Positions 52,671 to 61,053 of a stretch of 64,000 nt of DNA are shown here, piece after piece; the stretch's first letter is position 1, and each line of letters starts with the position of its first letter. Under the pieces are notes generated by a model. That model was not told where the DNA came from and did no database searches. It worked only from the letters and a program-made list of their open reading frames with translations. Source of the stretch: Actinoplanes italicus (GTDB taxonomy: Bacteria; Actinomycetota; Actinomycetes; Mycobacteriales; Micromonosporaceae); NCBI RefSeq assembly GCF_003001815.1, contig NZ_PVMZ01000003.1, positions 1 through 64,000 of the forward strand. The letters are read 5' to 3'. A program made the translations under genes and the position numbers.

Positions 52671-53090
52671 GTTGCCGGCCCGGCGGCGAGTGGCGCGGTG
52701 AGAATCCCGCTCGGCGGAGGCGGGACAGGCAGGGCGATGGTGGTGACGGGGGTGCGCTGAAGGCCCGGCACGGTGGAGGTGGGAAGCGGTGGCGGAAGGC
52801 TGCTGCTGTGGTCGGAGGGGCCCGTGACGACGGTCGGCGGGGCGGTCGAACGGGTGTGATCGGAGCTGCCCTCACGGACGTGGGACGATAGGGAGCGCCG
52901 GCGGAGCTCGGCGGGCCCGGGCCGTACCAAGGCGGGGCGGGCAGAGCTCCGGATCGGCCGGACCGCGTCCGGAGTGCCCGCGCCGTGTGAACGGCCGGGT
53001 CCGGTGGACCCGGGACATGAGACTGACCGGGCCCCGGCCCGTGTTGGACCCGTACGACCGAGAAGACCAGCCCGAGAAGAACGGAAGACC
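52671..53090. other. Intergenic region (420 bp) before lepA
   Basis: No gene or RNA is recognised. An 8-bp inverted repeat (CGGAGCTC 52902-52909, GAGCTCCG 52944-52951) is the only structure noted. It presumably holds the lepA promoter. Confidence 0.5.
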
Positions 53091-54971
53091 GTGCCTGGAC
53101 CGCTCGACCCCGGCGTGAACGTGATCGGATCGACCGATCCCAGCCGTATCCGCAACTTCTGCATCATCGCCCACATCGACCACGGCAAGTCGACGCTGGC
53201 CGACCGGATGCTGCAGATCACCGGGGTGGTCGACCCGCGCCAGATGCGCGCGCAGTACCTCGACCGGATGGACATCGAACGCGAGCGCGGCATCACCATC
53301 AAGTCGCAGGCCGTTCGTATGCCCTGGACCGTCCGCGAGGGCGACAAGCAGGGTGAGACCGCCGTTCTCAACATGATCGACACCCCAGGGCACGTCGACT
53401 TCACCTACGAGGTGTCGCGGAGCCTGGCGGCCTGTGAGGGCGCGGTTCTGCTGGTCGACGCCGCGCAGGGGATCGAGGCGCAGACTCTCGCCAACCTGTA
53501 CCTGGCGATGGAGAACGATCTCCACATCATCCCGGTGCTCAACAAGATCGACCTGCCGGCGGCGCAGCCCGAGAAGTACGCCGAGGAGCTCGCCAAGCTG
53601 ATCGGCTGCGAGCCGTCGGACGTGCTGCGGGTCTCCGGCAAGACCGGCGTCGGCGTGGGTCACCTGCTCGACGAGATCGTCCGGCAGTTCGTGGCGCCCG
53701 TCGGTGACGCGGCGGCTCCGGCGCGGGCGATGATCTTCGACTCGGTGTACGACGTGTATCGCGGCGTGGTCACGTACGTCCGTGTCATCGACGGCCGGAT
53801 CGAGGCGCGTGACCGGATCAAGATGATGTCGACCGGCGCGGTGCACGAGCTGCTCGAGATCGGTGTCGTCTCGCCCGAGATGGAGAAGGCCAGGGCGCTC
53901 GGCGTCGGCGAGGTCGGTTACCTGATCACCGGTGTGAAGGACGTCCGCCAGTCGAAGGTCGGCGACACCGTCACCGGCAACAACCGGCCGGCGAAGGAAG
54001 CGCTCGGCGGCTACAAGGACCCGAAGCCGATGGTCTACTCGGGCCTCTACCCGATCGACGGCTCGGACTACCCGGCGCTGCGTGACGCGCTCGACAAGCT
54101 CAAGCTGAACGACGCGGCCCTGACCTACGAGCCGGAGACGTCGGCGGCGCTCGGCTTCGGGTTCCGCGTCGGCTACCTGGGCCTGCTGCACCTGGAGATC
54201 ATCGGCGAGCGGCTGGAGCGCGAGTTCGGCCTGGACCTGATCTCCACCGCTCCGAACGTGGTCTATCAGGTCTTCACCGAGGACGGTAAGGACTCGATCG
54301 TCACCAACCCGAGCGAGTTCCCGACCGGCAAGATCGCTGAGATCCACGAGCCTGTGGTGAGGGCCACAGTGCTGGTGCCGAACGAGTACGTCGGCGCCGT
54401 CATGGAGCTGTGCCAGAGTCGCCGAGGCAGCCTGCTCGGCATGGAGTATCTGTCCTCCGAACGGGTGGAGCTGCGCTACACGCTTCCCCTCGCGGAGATC
54501 ATCTTCGACTTCTTCGACCAGCTGAAGAGCAAGACCAAGGGGTACGCGTCACTCGACTACGAGCCCTCCGGCGAGCAGGTCGCCGACCTGGTGAAGGTGG
54601 ACATCCTGCTGCACGGCGAGCCGGTGGACGCGTTCAGTGCGATCGTGCACAAGGACAAGGCGTACACCTATGGCACCACCATCGCCGCCAAGCTGCAGAA
54701 ACTCATCCCGCGGCAGCAGTTCGAGGTGCCGATCCAGGCGGCCATCGGCAGCCGGATCATCGCCCGCGAGACGATCCGGGCGATCCGCAAGGACGTGCTC
54801 GCGAAGTGCTACGGCGGTGACATCAGCCGTAAGCGCAAGCTGCTCGAGAAGCAGAAGGAAGGCAAGAAGCGGATGAAGATGGTCGGCCGCGTGGAGGTGC
54901 CGCAGGAGGCCTTCATCGCTGCCCTCTCGACATCCGATAGCACTGACACCAAGGGGACGACAAAAAAATAG
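53091..54971 (+). CDS. lepA: Elongation factor 4 (LepA)
   Basis: LepA is a ribosome GTPase that can back-translocate or aid initiation/assembly. The 626-residue product has G1 AHIDHGKST near 26, the switch [23 protein letters not shown], and the LepA-specific C-terminal domain ([20 protein letters not shown]). The frame is open from 52974, but GTG 53091 ([20 protein letters not shown]) begins conserved sequence and has GGAAG upstream. It ends in ACA AAA AAA TAG, a run of seven A, unusual in this GC-rich DNA. Confidence 0.97.
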   Translation: MPGPLDPGVNVIGSTDPSRIRNFCIIAHIDHGKSTLADRMLQITGVVDPRQMRAQYLDRMDIERERGITIKSQAVRMPWTVREGDKQGETAVLNMIDTPGHVDFTYEVSRSLAACEGAVLLVDAAQGIEAQTLANLYLAMENDLHIIPVLNKIDLPAAQPEKYAEELAKLIGCEPSDVLRVSGKTGVGVGHLLDEIVRQFVAPVGDAAAPARAMIFDSVYDVYRGVVTYVRVIDGRIEARDRIKMMSTGAVHELLEIGVVSPEMEKARALGVGEVGYLITGVKDVRQSKVGDTVTGNNRPAKEALGGYKDPKPMVYSGLYPIDGSDYPALRDALDKLKLNDAALTYEPETSAALGFGFRVGYLGLLHLEIIGERLEREFGLDLISTAPNVVYQVFTEDGKDSIVTNPSEFPTGKIAEIHEPVVRATVLVPNEYVGAVMELCQSRRGSLLGMEYLSSERVELRYTLPLAEIIFDFFDQLKSKTKGYASLDYEPSGEQVADLVKVDILLHGEPVDAFSAIVHKDKAYTYGTTIAAKLQKLIPRQQFEVPIQAAIGSRIIARETIRAIRKDVLAKCYGGDISRKRKLLEKQKEGKKRMKMVGRVEVPQEAFIAALSTSDSTDTKGTTKK

Positions 54972-55053
54972 GGCGGTTTGATTCCTCGAGGGGTCGGGAA
55001 CTCTGGGGCTCGACGGACGCAACCAACAAGCTCCACCCCCGAGGAGGACCCTA

Positions 55054-55335
55054 ATGGAACTCACGCTTACCGGCATCATCGTCGCGCTGATCGTCGGTCT
55101 CGTCGTCGGTGCGCTGGGCCGGCTCGTGGTGCCGGGCAAGCAGCACATGCCGCTGTGGCTGACGCTGGTGGTCGGTGTCGTGGCCGCGCTGCTGGGCACT
55201 GTTCTCGCCCGTGCGCTCGGTGTCGCCACCACCGCCGGTTTCGACTGGATCGAGTTCTTCTTCCAGGTCGCCCTGGCCGCGATCGGTGTCGCGCTGGTTG
55301 CCGGTACCGGCAGCCGTCGCCGCCTGACCCGCTGA
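55054..55335 (+). CDS. GlsB/YeaQ/YmgE-type small membrane protein
   Basis: The 93-residue protein has three hydrophobic helices with the family pattern GLVVGALGRLVVPGKQ near residues 15-30, then LVVGVVAALLGT and a last helix ending in a basic tail (GSRRRLTR). Such transglycosylase-associated proteins are linked to stress, with no defined activity. GAGGAGG lies eight bases before the ATG. A 21-bp hairpin terminator follows. Confidence 0.9.
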   Translation: MELTLTGIIVALIVGLVVGALGRLVVPGKQHMPLWLTLVVGVVAALLGTVLARALGVATTAGFDWIEFFFQVALAAIGVALVAGTGSRRRLTR

Positions 55336-55351
55336 CGCGCGGTCTGATCCA

Positions 55352-55397
55352 AAACGCCGAATGCCGGCCCCAATGGTGGGGCCGGCATTCGGCGTTT
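55352..55397 (+). terminator. Strong terminator after the GlsB-type gene
   Basis: A perfect 21-bp stem (55352-55372 with 55377-55397) with the loop ATGG. The arms end in GCGTTT (plus) and AAACGC, so it may act on both strands; the repeat array and a convergent gene follow. Confidence 0.92.
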
Positions 55398-55451
55398 CCG
55401 GCTCGAGAACCGGTGGTGCGGGGACGAGCGGCGGGAAGCCCGCCGTCGGCA

Positions 55452-55640
55452 GAGAGAACGTTCGTTCTGTCGGTGGGTGCGTCGGTGCGGCGGTGGGAGC
55501 CACGCCGGCGGACAGATCGTTCTGTCGGTGGGTGCGCCGGTGCGGCGGTGGGAGCCACGCCGGCGGACAGATCGTTCTGTCGGTGGGTGCGTCGGCGCGG
55601 CGGTGGGAGCCACCCCGGCGGACAGAACGTTCGTTCTGGC
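55452..55640. repeat. 55-bp tandem repeat array, ~3.5 copies
   Basis: TCGTTCTGTCGGTGGGTGCG begins at 55462, 55517 and 55572, 55 bp apart, and TCGTTCTG recurs at 55631. The junctions carry short hairpins (CAGAAC-GTTC-GTTCTG in outer copies, ACAGA-TCGT-TCTGT in inner ones). The array lies between convergent genes. Confidence 0.92.
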
Positions 55641-55655
55641 AGGGGTTGCGCAGGG

Positions 55656-57296
55656 TCAGAAGCGGAACTTGTGCTGGGCACTGCGCCGGTTCACCCAGGC
55701 GGGCAGTTCGCCCTGGTGCTCGTGGTGCGGCGCGGGGTCGGTCACGTCACCGCGGCTGCCCACCGCTCGCAGGGTCACGACCAGACCCTGGACGAGCCGG
55801 TCCCGGCGCAGGTCCCGGTACACGATCTCGACCAGTGCCTGGGTGCCGTCCGGCCGGGACAGGGCGCAGTAGACCGTGCCGTCGCCCTCGGCGCGCAGCG
55901 CTTGTCGTACCGCCTCCTGATCGTCGGGGTGAATGAGGTCGTCGAAGACGGTGAGCGGGGGCAGCTCGGGGTCGCCGGTGAGCCGGTGCAGGCCTGGGCT
56001 GGCGTAGCGGATCCGGTGATCGGAGTCGATGACCGCCATGATCTGCGCCGTGTTCCCGGTCACAGCACGCAGGTAGAGATCGCTGTCACGCCGTCCGACC
56101 GCCTCGACCAGGGTGATCCGGTCCAGCGCGAGGGCGGTCTCGCCGGCCAGCACCTCGAGGGCGTCGCGGCCGGCGATCAGGGCCTCGCGGCGGCCGGTGA
56201 TGACCAGGGCACCGCCGCTCGGCCGGGCGACGGCGAGCGGCTCGAGGCGCAGCGGGCAGATCAGGGTGCGTTCCTCAGGGTCGGCGGCGCTCATCCACCA
56301 GCTGTGCGTCCCGGATCCGGGCGGGGCCGGTGGCAGGCCTTCGCGGGAGAGGCGGCCGTCGTCAGTGGCGAGGATCACCTGGCGTACGGCCCCGCCCGGC
56401 AGCAGGCGGTGAACAGCGGCCCGGACCGCGTTCTCGACCTCGGACGTGTCGGCCGCGGCGACGAGCGCGGTGTTGGCGGCGCGCAGGCCGCGTTCCCTGG
56501 CGAGCGCCTGGCTGTGCTGCTGGAGCGAGTCGGCGAGCCGGGTGATGGTGAGCAGCAGGGTGATCGCACCGGTGACCGCGATGACCACGCCGTTCTGGAC
56601 GGGGCCGGAGAGCGCCTCGATGATCAGCACGCACGGCGGAGTGGCGGCGGAGGCGGCCAGGAGCACGGTGTCGCGGAATCGCCACGGCGACAGCCGGGCC
56701 GGGCGCGGCTCGGTCAGCCGGGTCATCGACGGGTGCAGCGCGGACATGCCCCACGCCACGTAGAGCAGCACGTAGGCGGACTCGGCAACCGCGCTCCGGC
56801 CGGTCAGCGGGTAGAAGACGTCACCGGCCAGCATGCCCGCCGAGCCGACGGCCAGCAGGATCGCCGCGACGTTGCGGTGGTCGGCCGTGACCAGGCGCAC
56901 GGCGACACCGATGAGCAGCAGGTCGCCGATGACGTCGGCGGGGGAGACGGTCTGGAAGCGGCCACCCGAGCCGATCACGAAGACCCAGACCACGAGCATG
57001 CCGGAGCAGGCGAACGCGACCAGGTCGATCAGCCGGGCGCGGTCGACCAGGACCGCTCCGCCGCGGGTGAACTGCAGCAGGCTGAGCGCGACGAGGACGA
57101 ACATCAGCAGGTACGCGGAATCGGCGAAGGCCATCTCGTCGTACGCGTACCAGACGTCCCCGATGGCCAGGGTCGCGACCGCGCCGGCCAGGAGCAGCCA
57201 GGGCGAGCGCCGGCCGGGGTGGTGGCGGCGGACTCCATAGAGGATGGCGCCGACGCTTCCCGCTCCCAGCAGGATCCATTCGATCGCCCTCAGCAC
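55656..57296 (-). CDS. Multi-helix membrane sensor with PAS domain, no output domain
   Basis: The 546-residue protein has about eight to nine membrane helices (1-about 260), a coiled linker (SLQQHSQALARERGLRAANT), a GAF-like region (about 285-405, AVRAAVHRLLPGG...VLAGETALALDR) and one PAS domain (about 415-510, MAVIDSDHRIRYASPGLHRL). It then ends without a kinase, GGDEF, EAL or other effector. Related actinobacterial sensors with this membrane part usually continue into GGDEF/EAL. Either it signals through a partner or it is truncated. The start is GTG 57296. It converges on the GlsB-type gene through a repeat array. Confidence 0.8.
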   Translation of the reverse strand: MLRAIEWILLGAGSVGAILYGVRRHHPGRRSPWLLLAGAVATLAIGDVWYAYDEMAFADSAYLLMFVLVALSLLQFTRGGAVLVDRARLIDLVAFACSGMLVVWVFVIGSGGRFQTVSPADVIGDLLLIGVAVRLVTADHRNVAAILLAVGSAGMLAGDVFYPLTGRSAVAESAYVLLYVAWGMSALHPSMTRLTEPRPARLSPWRFRDTVLLAASAATPPCVLIIEALSGPVQNGVVIAVTGAITLLLTITRLADSLQQHSQALARERGLRAANTALVAAADTSEVENAVRAAVHRLLPGGAVRQVILATDDGRLSREGLPPAPPGSGTHSWWMSAADPEERTLICPLRLEPLAVARPSGGALVITGRREALIAGRDALEVLAGETALALDRITLVEAVGRRDSDLYLRAVTGNTAQIMAVIDSDHRIRYASPGLHRLTGDPELPPLTVFDDLIHPDDQEAVRQALRAEGDGTVYCALSRPDGTQALVEIVYRDLRRDRLVQGLVVTLRAVGSRGDVTDPAPHHEHQGELPAWVNRRSAQHKFRF

Positions 57297-57410
57297 GACC
57301 TACTTAGTACCAGGGCGGTTGCGCACTGTCCATGTCGATGTATACGTAGCGCAATCCCCCGTACGGCAACCGAGACATTACGGGTAGTCACCGATAGTTC
57401 CGGAGGAATC

Positions 57411-58271
57411 TCAACGAAAGACCTCGGCGACCACCTGCGCCGGATCACCGGTGCGGCCGTCGGTTACCGGCTGCCACTTTCCCTCCGGCGCGTGCCACTC
57501 GAGGTCGCCGAAACGTACCCGTTCGAGACCGGTGGCCGAGGCGTGCGAAACCAGCCAGTGCGCGAACCGCCAGCCCACGCTCGGGTCGGTGACCTGGACG
57601 GTCAGCCCGGCCGTCTCGGCGCTGCGGGCGTTGCCGGAGAGCTTCTTGCCCCAGTCCAGCCGCAGGCTGCTCAGCAGGGCGGCGGCCGCCTCCGAGCCAC
57701 GCATCGCCGGGGTGTCCGGCACGACGCACTCCACGGCGCCGGTGGCCCGCCCGGTCAGCGCCGCGGCCAGCACCTTCGACTCGTCGGCCCACTTCTCGTA
57801 CGCCTCCGGGTAGGCCGACCGCTGCACCTTCTGTGCCGCGTCGGTGATCCGCATCTCCTGCCAGCCCTTGACCTTCTTCAGCGCTCCGTAGAACCGGCCC
57901 GCCGAATACCGCGGGTCCTTGATCTGCTCGACCGTGCCCCAGCCCTGGCTCGGCCGTTGCTGGAAGAGGCCGACCGAGTCGCGGTCGCCACTGTCCAGGT
58001 TCTCCAGCTTGGATTCCTGGAAGGCGGTGGCGAGCGCGACGACGATCGCCTGCTCGGGCATGCCCCGCCGGACACCGACCGCGGCGATGGTCGCCGCGTT
58101 GGCCATCTGGGCGGAGTCGAGGGTGACCTCGCCGTCAGCGCTCACCGTGCACTCGGGGTTGAGGCTGGGCAGCTTGATGGTGCCGGCCAGGTTATTGATC
58201 AGGACGACCACACCGGCCACGACGGCGACGCTGAGCAGAGCGACCACACCCACGATCTGCCTCGTGCGCAC
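57411..58271 (-). CDS. Membrane-anchored lytic-transglycosylase-like protein
   Basis: The 286-residue protein has one N-terminal membrane helix (about 5-25, GVVALLSVAVVAGVVVLINN) and an exported domain resembling the lysozyme/SLT fold: catalytic-type Glu in ATAFQESKLENLDSGD, then SVGLFQQRPSQGWGT and DPRYSAGRFYGAL. Proteins of this family are often labelled heavy metal transporter in databases, which the sequence does not support. Start GTG 58271 is preferred to 58277 because GAGGAGG then lies five bases upstream. It may act on peptidoglycan. Confidence 0.78.
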   Translation of the reverse strand: MRTRQIVGVVALLSVAVVAGVVVLINNLAGTIKLPSLNPECTVSADGEVTLDSAQMANAATIAAVGVRRGMPEQAIVVALATAFQESKLENLDSGDRDSVGLFQQRPSQGWGTVEQIKDPRYSAGRFYGALKKVKGWQEMRITDAAQKVQRSAYPEAYEKWADESKVLAAALTGRATGAVECVVPDTPAMRGSEAAAALLSSLRLDWGKKLSGNARSAETAGLTVQVTDPSVGWRFAHWLVSHASATGLERVRFGDLEWHAPEGKWQPVTDGRTGDPAQVVAEVFR

Positions 58272-58361
58272 CTGCACCTCCTCTGCCGCCGGACGCCAAG
58301 CCTAGACAACGAGCGCTCGGGGCCCGGCGTCACTGTGACCGGGGCACCCGACCGGGGGCGG

Positions 58362-59126
58362 TCAGCGGATCCACTCGGGGTCGCGCTTCTCCCGGACCGC
58401 GGCCACGCCCTCACGGCCCTCGGCGGACTTGAAGTATCCGGCCGAGCGCTGCGCGAGGTCCGCGAGATCGGCACGGATCGTCTCGGCGCGCGTACGCCGG
58501 AGAAGTTGTTTGGTGCCGGCGAGGGCGAGCGGACCGCCGCGGACGAGTGAGGCGCAGTAGCGTTCCACCGCGTCGTCCAGGTCCTTCTCGTCAACGGCCG
58601 CGCTGACCAGGCCGATCTCGGCGGCCCGGGCCCCGTCGAAGACGTCGCCGGTCAGATAGAGCTCGGCGGCGGCCCGCGGCGCCAGCCGGGGCAGCACGGT
58701 GGAACTGATCACCGCGGGGATCACCCCCAGCCGTACCTCGGTGAAGGCGAAGGTGGCCGAGCGGACGCAGACCGCGATGTCGGCCGCGCCGATCAGGCCG
58801 AGACCACCGGCCCGGGCCGGACCGGCGATCCGGGCGATCACCGGCTTCGGGAACTCCCAGAGCACGGCCAGCACGTCGGCGAGCATCTCGGCGGGCAGCC
58901 GGTCGCCCGGGCCGGCCGCGGCGGTCTCCTTCAGGTCGACGCCGGAGGAGAACACCGGGCCCTCGTGGGTGAGGACCACCACACGGCTGTCCGGGTCGGC
59001 GGCCGAGGCGGCCAGCGCGTCCAGCATCCGCCCGAGCAGGGCGGTCGAGAGCGCGTTGCGGTTGGCGGGGTTGTCGATTGTCAGAGTGGTCACGCCGGCG
59101 GCGGTGACGGTACGGACCAGATCCAT
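58362..59126 (-). CDS. Enoyl-CoA hydratase/isomerase family protein
   Basis: The 254-residue protein has the crotonase fold: IDNPANRNALST, the oxyanion segment FSSGVDLKE, and RAGGLGLIGAADIAV followed by FTEVRLGVIPAV. One of the two Glu residues of true hydratases (GGGCE) is replaced (GGLGL), while the second (FTE) is kept, so it may be an isomerase or another crotonase. ATG 59126 has TACAGT six bases upstream and no ribosome site. It diverges from hemW, with only 31 bases between the start codons. Confidence 0.9.
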   Translation of the reverse strand: MDLVRTVTAAGVTTLTIDNPANRNALSTALLGRMLDALAASAADPDSRVVVLTHEGPVFSSGVDLKETAAAGPGDRLPAEMLADVLAVLWEFPKPVIARIAGPARAGGLGLIGAADIAVCVRSATFAFTEVRLGVIPAVISSTVLPRLAPRAAAELYLTGDVFDGARAAEIGLVSAAVDEKDLDDAVERYCASLVRGGPLALAGTKQLLRRTRAETIRADLADLAQRSAGYFKSAEGREGVAAVREKRDPEWIR

Positions 59127-59132
59127 GCCGGA

Positions 59133-59138
59133 ACTGTA
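59133..59138 (-). promoter_or_regulatory. Putative -10 box (TACAGT), leaderless crotonase start
   Basis: TACAGT is six bases before the ATG at 59126 on the minus strand. Confidence 0.5.
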
Positions 59139-59145
59139 AGACGTG

Positions 59146-59151
59146 CACACT
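59146..59151 (+). promoter_or_regulatory. Putative -10 box (CACACT), leaderless hemW start
   Basis: CACACT is six bases before the hemW ATG at 59158. Its -35 region would fall inside the divergent crotonase promoter and coding start. Confidence 0.4.
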
Positions 59152-59157
59152 TGACGG

Positions 59158-60360
59158 ATGGCCGGCGCACTCCCCGATGGTGATCCTGTACCCCGTGACG
59201 GGTCCCTCCCCGACGAAGCCACCCGTGAGGTGGGCAAGAACGGGTTCGCCGTCTACGTCCACGTGCCGTTCTGCGCCAGCCGTTGCGGCTACTGCGACTT
59301 CAACACCTATACGGCCAGTGAGCTGGGCGGCGGCGCGAGCCGGGACGAGTACGCGGAGACGGTCCTGGCCGAGCTGGCCCTGGCCGCGCGGGTGATCGAG
59401 CCGGGCCCCGTCGACACGGTCTTCGTCGGCGGCGGCACGCCCACCCTGCTCAGCACCGACGACCTGGGCCGGATCCTGGACGGCATCGACCGGACCTGGG
59501 GGCTGGCGCCGGGCGCCGAGGTGACCACCGAGGCGAACCCCGAGTCGGTGGACCCGGCCTACCTGCGGCGGCTGCGGGGCGCCGGCTTCACCCGGGTCTC
59601 GCTGGGCATGCAGTCGGCGGCCGCGAACGTGCTGCGGGTGCTGGACCGCAAGCACACCGCCGGGCGCGCGCCGCAGGCCGCGATCGAGGCGCGCGAGGCC
59701 GGATTCGAGCACGTCAACCTGGATCTGATCTACGGCACGCCGGGTGAGAGCGCGGACGACTTCGAGCGGTCGCTGCGGGCCGTCGTCGACGCCGGTGTCG
59801 ATCACGTGAGTGCGTACGCGCTGATCGTCGAGGACGGCACCCGGATGGCCGGGCGGATGCGTCGGGGCGAGCTGCCGTACCCGTCCGACGACGTGGCCGC
59901 CGATCGCTACCTGGCCGCCGAGGCCGCGCTGGGCGACGCCGGGTTCGAGTGGTACGAGGTTTCCAACTGGGCCCGCGGTGACGGCGGCCGCTGCCAGCAC
60001 AACCTGCTCTACTGGACCGGCGCCGACTGGTGGGGTCTCGGGCCGGGCGCCCACAGTCATGTCGGCGGGGTGCGCTGGTGGAACGTCAAACATCCCTCGG
60101 CGTACGCGAAACGCCTGTCCGAGGGTGTCTCGCCGGGACTCGCGCGGGAGCTGCTGACCGACGACGACCGGCACATGGAGGACGTGATGCTCCGGGTGCG
60201 GCTGCGTGACGGCATCCCGCTGGACCGGGTCGACGCCACGGGTGCCGCACGGGCGCTGTCGGACGGGCTGCTCGAGCCGCACGCCTACGACGAGGGGCGG
60301 CTCGTGCTCACCCTGCGGGGCCGTCTGCTGGCCGACGCGGTCATCCGCGACGTGTTGTGA
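59158..60360 (+). CDS. hemW: HemW (radical SAM heme chaperone)
   Basis: The 400-residue protein is HemW/HemN-like, with radical SAM cysteines Cys39, Cys43 and Cys46 (CASRCGYCDF), VFVGGGTPTLL, ANPESVDPAYL and the C-terminal HemN domain (GIPLDRVDATGAA). HemW lacks the first cysteine of true coproporphyrinogen oxidase and is thought to insert heme into targets; here CASRCGYC fits HemW. The gene begins close to its divergent neighbour and ends three bases before a convergent gene. It follows lepA in the conserved order, with inserted genes between. Confidence 0.93.
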   Translation: MAGALPDGDPVPRDGSLPDEATREVGKNGFAVYVHVPFCASRCGYCDFNTYTASELGGGASRDEYAETVLAELALAARVIEPGPVDTVFVGGGTPTLLSTDDLGRILDGIDRTWGLAPGAEVTTEANPESVDPAYLRRLRGAGFTRVSLGMQSAAANVLRVLDRKHTAGRAPQAAIEAREAGFEHVNLDLIYGTPGESADDFERSLRAVVDAGVDHVSAYALIVEDGTRMAGRMRRGELPYPSDDVAADRYLAAEAALGDAGFEWYEVSNWARGDGGRCQHNLLYWTGADWWGLGPGAHSHVGGVRWWNVKHPSAYAKRLSEGVSPGLARELLTDDDRHMEDVMLRVRLRDGIPLDRVDATGAARALSDGLLEPHAYDEGRLVLTLRGRLLADAVIRDVL

Positions 60361-60363
60361 GCG

Positions 60364-60900
60364 CTACCTCAGGAACGGGTAGCTGAGCGGGTAGTCGAAC
60401 GGCTCGTTGTTCGCTGCCTTGACACCCGCGATCACGCCGACGACGGTCGCGGCCACCCAGGCCGCACCGACGATGAAGAAGCCGATGCCGACGCAGATCA
60501 GCACGCTCCCGACCAGGCCGATGATGCCCCAGAGCAGGTGGAAGTTGAGCGCCTTGACGGCCTCGGCGCGGACGACCGGCGACGTGTTGCCGCGTGACAC
60601 CAGCGCGATGAGCGGCGCGATCCAGCCCATCAGCGTGCCGCCGAGGAAGGCGCCGAGCGCGCCGCCGAAGTGCGCGATCAGGATCCAGGTGCGATCGTCG
60701 GGCGAACCCGAGCCGTAACCGGGCGGCGGTGGGCCGTACTGCCCGGGGCCGTACTGGCCGGGACCGTACTGGCCGGGGCCGTACTGGCCGGGGCCGTACT
60801 GCGGCGCTCCGTAGGGCGGCGGGGGAGGGGGGTAACCACCGGGCGGCGGCGGAGGTTGGTTGTAGGGGTCGTCATCGGGCGGGCGAGGCGGTTCAGTCAT
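60364..60900 (-). CDS. DUF4870 membrane protein with Pro/Tyr/Gly-repeat N-terminus
   Basis: The 178-residue protein has a cytoplasmic N-terminus of polyproline and five YGPGQ repeats (about 32-60), then three membrane helices (about 72-95, 115-140, 142-162) with the DUF4870 features [12 protein letters not shown] and ALNFHLLW. Function unknown. ATG 60900 has TAGCGT seven bases upstream. It diverges from hrcA and converges on hemW with three bases to spare. Confidence 0.88.
   Translation of the reverse strand: MTEPPRPPDDDPYNQPPPPPGGYPPPPPPYGAPQYGPGQYGPGQYGPGQYGPGQYGPPPPGYGSGSPDDRTWILIAHFGGALGAFLGGTLMGWIAPLIALVSRGNTSPVVRAEAVKALNFHLLWGIIGLVGSVLICVGIGFFIVGAAWVAATVVGVIAGVKAANNEPFDYPLSYPFLR
60734..60801 (-). 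repeat. 15-bp in-frame repeat (YGPGQ) in the DUF4870 gene
   Basis: CCGTACTGGCCGGG(G/A) recurs at 60734, 60749, 60764, 60779 and 60794, every 15 bp, encoding YGPGQ units. Confidence 0.92.
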
Positions 60901-60907
60901 GTCCGAC

Positions 60908-60913
60908 ACGCTA
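60908..60913 (-). promoter_or_regulatory. Putative -10 box (TAGCGT), leaderless DUF4870 start
   Basis: TAGCGT is seven bases before the ATG at 60900 on the minus strand. Confidence 0.5.
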
Positions 60914-61011
60914 GGACCCCGGTTCGAGCCGGTCGAGGGGCCTCCCGCCCCCAAGATCTGAGAACGGTACGTACTTTCGATCATCGCGCTGCAGGCACTG
61001 GCGAAGTAGAC

Positions 61012-61036
61012 TGGCACTCTATTAGCAGGAGTGCCA
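61012..61036 (+). promoter_or_regulatory. CIRCE operator upstream of hrcA
   Basis: TGGCACTC, nine bases, GAGTGCCA: a perfect inverted repeat matching the CIRCE form (TTAGCACTC-N9-GAGTGCTAA) except the outermost bases. It lies 18 bases before the hrcA start, and TAGACT at 61007-61012 may be the -10 box it covers. This indicates HrcA autorepression of hrcA-dnaJ. Confidence 0.9.
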
Positions 61037-61053
61037 ACAGGGGGAGGGGTCAT

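Noticed and set aside
55340..55680. Open frames across the 55-bp repeats on both strands
   Set aside because: All six frames are open because the unit has few stop triplets; no ribosome site and no conserved protein.
54978..58550. 1190-codon open frame on the plus strand from the GlsB-type gene to the crotonase gene
   Set aside because: It runs through a terminator and a repeat array and opposite two real minus-strand genes; frame shadow.
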